Assembly (NCBI RefSeq): GCF_031143425.1
Contig: NC_090446.1
Coordinates: forward strand, 1,026,057,066 to 1,026,121,065
DNA length: 64,000 nt
Direction of reading: 5' to 3'
Source: Pleurodeles waltl
Lineage: Eukaryota > Chordata > Amphibia > Caudata > Salamandridae
Positions 57,776 through 64,000 of this stretch are shown here, in pieces. How positions within the stretch are numbered: the stretch's first letter is position 1; each line of letters opens with the position of its first letter. The notes below the pieces were generated by a model. The model was not told the DNA's origin. It saw only the letters and a program-made list of their open reading frames with translations, and ran no database searches. A program made the translations under genes and the position numbers.

Positions 57776-58046
57776 CCCCTGTGGCTGCTGGGCTCCCCTC
57801 AAACGCCCATCAAGGTCTGGGTACGCCACTGCCAGAATGCAGACCCTTAAGGGGGGTCATGCTCCAATGTGCGCCCCGCCCACAGTGGGAAGACAGCGCA
57901 GGCTGGACCTCCGCGATCTTCCGGGCCCGGCGTCTCAGGTCCTCCTTCCTTATGCAACAGTGGGCTCTCCGCCGGCTATGGACTCCTGGGGTCTGCACCT
58001 TCTGGGTGATGGCTCTCCAAATTTCCTTCTTCTGATGGGTTTTTAC
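57776..58046 (-). pseudogene. Gene B Myb-like exon (second Harbinger)
   Basis: The minus strand reads THQKKEIWRAIT...GVHSRRRAHC...DLRRRARKIAEVQ, matching the exon at 30,211-30,481. It lies between a CAG acceptor (ATACAG/GTAAAAACC) and a GGTGAGT donor and is 271 bp long, identical in length to the other copy. Frame changes occur after the region corresponding to RERWED. The shared splice sites support the exon structure I assign in the complete element. Confidence 0.8.
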
Positions 58047-58739
58047 CTGTATGGATCCAAGAGATAAATCAAGCGATTACAAACACAAGTTTTTGCCTAA
58101 ATAGTTTTGTCACACACATGTTAGAAACACCAAGCATAAAATGGGCTAGTTGTCAACATACCACAAGTGTGAAGCACACATGCCAATAAGTACAGGGACA
58201 TTACTACAGACTTGTAAATTAATCTGCACACTAACCCACTACCCTGCTCAAGGCCTACAATGACTAAGCAGGCCTACTGACATCAGTTAGCCCATGCTCC
58301 AGCAACATGTACTGTGATGTGAGCCACAATGAAACACCACACTCCAATGTGGTTTGTGAAGGGTAAACTCCTTAGGCTTGACTGGACAAACACATTTACA
58401 CTCTGAAAAATTGACTCAATTAATACAGTCCTTACAGGCAACTACCATAGTACAGACGTCACCCATACACTTGAGTGACAATGAAAGGGCTGGTTTGGTG
58501 GGTACATAAAGTGTCTTCCCTGTGCATGTATGGACATGTGGCCTACCAAATGAGACTCATTTGGCATCAATAACCAAGGACGGTTTGAATATGCTAAGTC
58601 TCCTGTTAAGGAACGGGACATAAGTGCAACAATGAGTCACTCACTTCATGATTGTGGCACCTGACGTTGCTCATACACAATCAGTACAGATGTGACTTAG
58701 CAACCAGTCAAGCCTTCTCTTGTTGCAGTTTTGGCATCA

Positions 58740-59500
58740 GCTGGGGTATGGTGCTGGGGAAGTACAAGTGTATTTGGACAAGTGGCCACTGTGCAGGTGT
58801 TTGGAGTTACTGGAACCAGGCCTATTGTGCCTTGCAATCAGATCACTCTTGTTACTGAAACAGTGCCTCCTGGGAGTTGCAGTCAGGTCACTCCCTCCAC
58901 CACACACACTTGACAAATGGTATCCTTCCAGGTAAGTACACTTCAATTGAGAGTTCACAAACTGGGGTATTTGGACTAGTAACCACTGGGTGGTGTTTGG
59001 AGATACTGAAACAGTGCCTCATGTGAGTTGCAGCCTGGTCACTCCCCCTACTATACACACTTGGCAAATGTTGCCCTCCCAGGTGAGTACACATTAATTG
59101 AGAGTTCACAAACTAGCGTTTTTGGACAAGTGACCACCGTGCTGGTGCTTGGAGCTACTGGAACAGGGTCTATTGTGCTTTGCAGTCAGATCACTCTCTA
59201 CACTACACACACTAAACAAATGGTATCCTCCCAGGGGGAGTACACTTCAATTGAGAGTTCACAAACAGGGGTCTTTGGGCAAGTGACCACTGGGCTGGTG
59301 TTTGGAGTTACTGAAACAATGCCTCCTGGGAGTTGGAGTCCAATCACTCCCTCTACTATACACACTTGACAAACTGGATCCTTCCAGGTGGGTACACTTC
59401 AATTGAGAGTTCACAAACAAGGGTATTTGGGCAACTGGGCTGGGGCCTCCAGGGAGTTGCAGTCAGGCCACTTACTCTACTCTCCAACACTTGACAAATG
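58740..59500. repeat. 151-bp tandem repeat within second Harbinger
   Basis: AATTGAGAGTTCACAAAC recurs at about 58,944, 59,096, 59,249 and 59,400, and TTTGGACAAGTG-type words precede GGTGTTTGGAG in each unit. It lies between the gene B and gene A remnants and is absent from the complete element at 27.5 kb. Confidence 0.85.
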
Positions 59501-59809
59501 TTTGGTATTACATGTCTGTGTGCAGGCTGCATTTAACTTTGAGCATAAGTTTTCATTTTGGGACGTACCATGAAACCTGAAATGTGTTTTTGTTATTGTG
59601 AGATTTCCCAGACAACATTCTGACATATGGCATGTGATGGGCCTTGGTAGATGTGATTGGATCCAGTTATACAGATTGACAGTGTTACACCTCAGATACT
59701 CTGAGTATTCAATGTTGTTGAGGTACAAGCTGTGAGCATGCATGACATTGCAGTTTTGTGACAATATTTGTGTTGTGACTTGCCAGACTCCACTCCCCCA
59801 GTTATTCCT

Positions 59810-60152
59810 GTCAAGCCCTGAGGATGCAGGATGGCCAAGACCTTCTCCTACCAGGGAAAGAGTCTTAACAGGGCACTGTGAGGGCCACTGCCAGTCTTCT
59901 TGGCCTCCGGCTGCTGCCTGGTGACCAGGGAAATGACCTTGTCCCTGATGTTGTTCCACCTCTTCCCAATGTCCTCCTTTGTGCGCAGGATGGTGTCTAC
60001 AGCAATCACTCTGTTGACTATCTTATCCCACATTTTAATTTCCCTACTTAGAGGAGTGTGCTGGTATTAGGCTCCAAACAACTATGGCTGTACTCTAATG
60101 ATCCACAATGATTCGCAACTTATTCTCTGAAAATCCTGACTTTTTGGCCCAT
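59810..60152 (-). pseudogene. Myb-like gene A remnant (second Harbinger)
   Basis: The minus-strand start (ATG at 60,152-60,150) leads into REIKMWDKIVNRVIAV, KEDIGKRWNNIRDKVISL and VLAILHPQGL. These match gene A exon 1 at 28,129-28,507 (ARKMELRRRIVDRVNAV, REDIRKRWNDLRGKV, VLAIIHPEGL). Frameshifts separate the N-terminal part, and the donor reads GCAAGT instead of GTAAGT. Confidence 0.82.
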
Positions 60153-62649
60153 GACGTGCCTGGAAATTAAAAGGGGGGTGACAGTGACTAACTAAACAAG
60201 ACAGGCGAATATGGGGAAAAAAAATTGATGATGTGTGTGAAAGGTGTAAAATGGGATGGGGGAAAAAAGGGCTGACCAATGACAAAAAATTGACAAAATT
60301 ATGTGTGGTCTGTCCTGCTGTGCTGCAGTGCAAAGGATTGTGGTCTGTGAAGGGGTGTGTTTTATAGTGTCCTTTGCAAGTGTGTTTACTTCGCTGATGT
60401 GTGTCAGCTGTGTTGTTTTGAATTTATCCAGTGTGCACTTGTCTGTTACTTTGCTGAACGCGGACCGAAGTGGTTGACCGCCACAGCAACTGTGTGTTTG
60501 TAGTAGGCTTGGTGTTTGGCCACGGTGCTGATGGCACTGGAGGTCAGACTGCCTAAATCCAAGCTGCCGCTCCACTGGCGGTCTGCCTTTTTTGCTTGGT
60601 GGATGATGGTCCTGCCTGTATGAATCATAATATGGTGGTCTAGGGAGAGCCAGCGCTGCAGTCTTTTTGGGACCGCCAACATGGCAGTCTGACGGCCTGA
60701 CCACCAAACTCGTAATCAGGTCCTAAATATTAGTATAGCACTTAGAAACACACTAGCTCCAACTGGGGCTATCACGACGTCTTGACGGAATCATTCCCAA
60801 CAGTCCGATGACACTCGAGTGGGAGAGTGGGCTCGTCCCGGAGTTGCACGGACCCCAGGTACAGTACCTTGGAAAATGAGGAAACAAAAACTTTGCAGGA
60901 ATTCAGGGAGATGAGGCGTCACTGGAGTCGGTGTGGTGTTGGTTCCTTACTGCTTCTGGGGAAGGGAGGCATTGGTTCCTTTCTGTAAGGCAGGAGAGTT
61001 GAGGCATTGGTTCCTTACAGTTACAGAGAAGGTGATGCAGTATCGGTGGAGCATCATCAGTTCCTTTTGACAAGGTGGGGTCAATAAATCCAGTAGGTCA
61101 AGACACAAGGATGCGCTTCACGTGTGACACCATCGGGCCACAGGTGCTGCAGTGGAGTCAGAGTTGGGTGTCACAAGCATCAGTGAGACTGCATTTGGGA
61201 CTCACGCTGTGGTGGGACTTTGCAGTCACTGCGGTGGTGTCGGGCCTGCGGCATCGGTCTTGGTCGTTGTACTCAGTGGGGACCACGGCTTGGGTCTAGA
61301 CAGCTGCGTGGAGTCAGACAGCGGCACCTATTCCAAAGTCGCTCTGGAGTCGATATACATGGTTTCTTCTTGGATGGACCAGAACTCACTCCCAAGGGAG
61401 TGGCTTGACACATTGTGCAAGAATGAACTGCATTTGGCACCACTTGGCAAGTCAGGACTCTCAGCAAGAGAGCCCAGGTGCTGGCAGATGAAGTCTTTGA
61501 TGTTCCTGAGACTTCTCAACAGGTGGCAAATTCAGGCCAAGCCCTTAGGAAACCTTTGGATGCAGGATGTAGAAAGCAAAGTCCAGTTCTTTCACTCCCA
61601 GGACAGAAGCAGCAAGCAGCATACATTTGTGGGATCAAAGGTCCAGTACTTATACCCATTTCTGCCTTGAAGTAGGAAAACTTAAAAGAGACGTCTTTCT
61701 AGTGCACAAGACTCTGCTATTCCTACCCTGGCCCCAGACATACTCCAAGGGGGTGGAGACTGCTTTGTATAAGGACAGGCACAGACTATTCAGGTGCAAG
61801 TGTCAGCTCTGCCCACCACTCTAGCTCAGAAAGACCCATCAGGCTATGCATGGCACACCTCAGATCCATTTATGTGGCTGTTTAGAGTGAACTCACAAAC
61901 AGCCCAACTGTCATCTTGACCCAGATGTGTATTCCACAGCTAGCCAGAAACACAGAATGGTTAAGCAATAAAATGCCCACTTTCTAAAAGTGGCATTTTC
62001 AAACTCACAATTTAAAAACCAACTTCACCAAAAGATGAATTTTTGAATTGTGAGTTCAGAGACCCTAAACTACAAATCTCTATCTGCTCCCAATGGGAAA
62101 TTACACTTAAAAGATATTTCAAGGCAATCCCCATGTCACCCTACGGGAGAGACAGTCCTTGCAATAGTGAAAAACAAATTTAGCAGTATTTCACTATCAA
62201 GACATGTAAAACACACCAGTACATGTCCTACCTTTTAAATACACTGCACCTTGCCCCTGGGGCTGCATTGGGCCTTCCTTAGGGGTGCCTTACATGTAGT
62301 AAAAGGGAAGGTTTGGGCCTGGCAAGTGGGTGCACTTGCCAGGTTGAAATGGCAGTTTTAAACTGCCCACACAGCCACTGCAGTAGCAGGTCTGGACATG
62401 TTTACAGGTCTACTCAAGTGGGTGGCACAATCATTGCTGCAGGCCCACTAGTAGCATTTGATTTACAGGCCCTGGGCACACATGTTGCACTATAATAGGG
62501 ACTTACCGGTAAAACAAATATGCCAATCGTGGATAAACCAATCATCAATACAATTTGGATAGAGAGCACTTGCACTTTAGCACTGGTCAGCAGTGGTAAA
62601 GTGCTCAGAGTCCTAAAGCTGGCAAAAACTAAATGCAGCACATAGTCAA

Positions 62650-63950
62650 AAAACTATATTCATTTTAGTTAATTCAAATTTTGTTCATATCATATCCTTT
62701 TAGAATATGCAATTTTAATATGTAATGTTAATTTTAAAGCAAATCAACATCATTTCAATGCAAGCCATATTCATTTAAACTGGGTAATATTCATTTAAAC
62801 ATGTGTTCATTTTGATATGTGCTTTATTAATTTCAAAGCATGCTACATTTATCTCACATAGTTTCATATTCATTTCAAAAAGTGTAATATTCATTTTAAT
62901 GAATGTTATATTCATTTTGATATGGGTCATATTAACTTCACCAGATGTGATATTCATGTCAAAGTGGTCCATATTCATCTTAACTTGTGTCATATTGCTT
63001 TCAATGAATGTCATATTCATTTTAATTGATTTCATATGCCCCTTAACACCTAAAACAATATTTGTAACATGGGTCATGTACATTTCAACATAGGTCGTAT
63101 TCATTTCAATATAAGTAATATCCATTTTGATGTGCATCATAATAAATTCAAAGCATAACATATTCATTTTGACAAGTTTCATTTCAATTTCACAATTGGT
63201 CATATTCAGTTTAGGGCATCTTGAGTTAATTTTGAAGGGGCTCATATTCATTTAAATGCATGTCATATTCATCTTAGCATGTCATATTCCTTTTAATGGA
63301 TGTCTCATTCATATTAACACATCATATTAAATTTAGCATGAATCATACCCATTACAACACACATCATAATCATGTCAATGTATATCATATTTCTATCAAT
63401 GCAAACCATATTCACTTTGATAAATGGAATGTTCATTGCACATTATATTCTTTTCAGAATAATACATTTTCATTTCAGTAACTTATATTCATTTCAATCT
63501 GTCATATTCATTCCAATGTATGTCATATTCCTCTTGACATATGTCAGTCATTTCAAGAAATGTCCCATTCTTTTTGATTAATTTTCTGTTTATTTCAACA
63601 ATTGCTTTATTGTTTACAGCATGGGCCATATTTATTTCAGTATGATTGATATATATTTCAGTATATCTCTTATTCAATTCGGAGTGTGAGTTATTCATAT
63701 TAATCACTAAGTAGCATATTCACTCATCCAGGTTTCATATTTGTTTTGGTTCAAGTCAGATTCACTCTGCCAGGTATCATATTTATATTGACACGTAGTA
63801 CATTCATTCTGACGTGTGTCATATTCATTTTGCAACACGCTGTTTATTTCAAGAGGTGTCCTATATGTGGAGCTGTGATTTCGACATGAACGGCTTCCCA
63901 TACTCCAGCCCCGCGAGGATATCTCCATTCAGTTGCACAACGTATGTATG
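62650..63950. repeat. Right arm of the large inverted repeat
   Basis: 21-bp units in the form CATTTCAATGCATGTCATATT, the reverse complement of the left arm. The outermost part (63,700-63,910) matches 53,060-53,300 including its non-repeat words. It is shorter than the left arm by about 440 bp, presumably through change in unit number. The 158-codon minus-strand frame (62,775-63,251) is a repeat artefact. Confidence 0.87.
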
Positions 63951-64000
63951 CATATGGTACAATGACTATGACCGTCTGGTTTGGGGGAGAGGGGGCGGTG

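Larger units (their letters stand above)
55263..60723 (-). mobile_element. Older Harbinger-type element, 5,461 bp, two Myb-like genes
   Basis: Termini GGGCTTCATTATGAATTTGG (left) and the inverted CCAAACTCGTAATCAGGTCC (right), between direct TAA triplets (55,260-55,262 and 60,724-60,726). Minus-strand content parallels 27,526-34,467: gene A remnant (59,810-60,152), gene B exon (57,776-58,046), then the His/Thr/Pro-rich tail of gene B (about 56,570-57,200). No DDE transposase frame is seen. It is inserted in LTR-B copy 3. Confidence 0.85.
54944..62640 (-). mobile_element. LTR-B, copy 3, split by a Harbinger element
   Basis: 54,944-55,262 (starting TGTTAGACATGGGGTC) and 60,724-62,640 together match LTR-B copy 2 and sum to about 2.23 kb, the same as copy 2. 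Landmarks are GCAGTCAGGCTTATC near 55,073, CCAGTACTTATACCCAT near 61,641, TACATGTCCTACCTTTTAAA near 62,220 and ACTAGTAGCATTTGATTTACAGG near 62,447. The right end merges into the inverted-repeat arm without a clear TSD, so it may be truncated. Confidence 0.72.

Noticed and set aside
62775..63251. 158-codon Met/Asn/Ile-rich protein
   Set aside because: Direct translation of the 21-bp repeat. Equivalent frames exist on both strands in the other arm.

Overview
The window looks like intergenic DNA from a very large, repeat-choked vertebrate genome. The mix of long LTR elements, PIF/Harbinger elements with two Myb/SANT-like genes, piggyBac-like elements ending in TTAA, and L1/Tx1-type LINE debris is what I would expect of a salamander, most likely a newt. 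That assignment rests on recognising the repeat families, not on a search. I found no host gene, tRNA, rRNA or CRISPR. Almost every base I can explain belongs to a transposon, a satellite, or one element nested in another.

Layout. 1-9,898 is a 383-bp satellite array with a 10-monomer (3,830-bp) higher-order repeat. It runs without a break in register into 9,899-10,968, the terminal arm of a piggyBac-like element ending at a TTAA. 12,585-16,754 is a solo LTR (family B, 5-bp TSD) holding a hairpin-rich MITE. 17.6 kb holds a fragment of a Harbinger end. From 18.0 to 25.7 kb, pieces of a minus-strand LINE are split by a 3.08-kb solo LTR (family A, perfect 5-bp TSD), another MITE and a second family-B LTR. 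27,526-34,467 is a complete Harbinger-type element carrying two spliced Myb-like genes and several minisatellites, with no transposase that I can see. 37,564 to about 49,850 is a second piggyBac-like element, about 12.3 kb long. It has the same terminal arm as the first, about three diverged copies of the same 383-bp monomer, inverted GC-rich subterminal repeats and a decayed transposase. 50.2-52.4 kb is pyrimidine-rich repeat with another copy of the hairpin MITE. 53.04-63.95 kb is a large inverted repeat built of 21-bp units. Its loop holds a third family-B LTR, which in turn holds an older Harbinger element (55,263-60,723) with the same two Myb-like genes on the minus strand.

Main messages. 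(1) The homogeneous satellite at the left edge is an expansion of a tandem monomer native to the arm of a piggyBac-like element. The second element preserves the pre-expansion state. (2) Two independent Harbinger copies share a two-Myb, no-transposase gene content, with a 271-bp exon of identical length and conserved splice sites, which suggests a distinct lineage moved in trans. (3) The MITEs are chains of perfect hairpins. Comparing the two best copies shows paired, compensatory differences in the stems.
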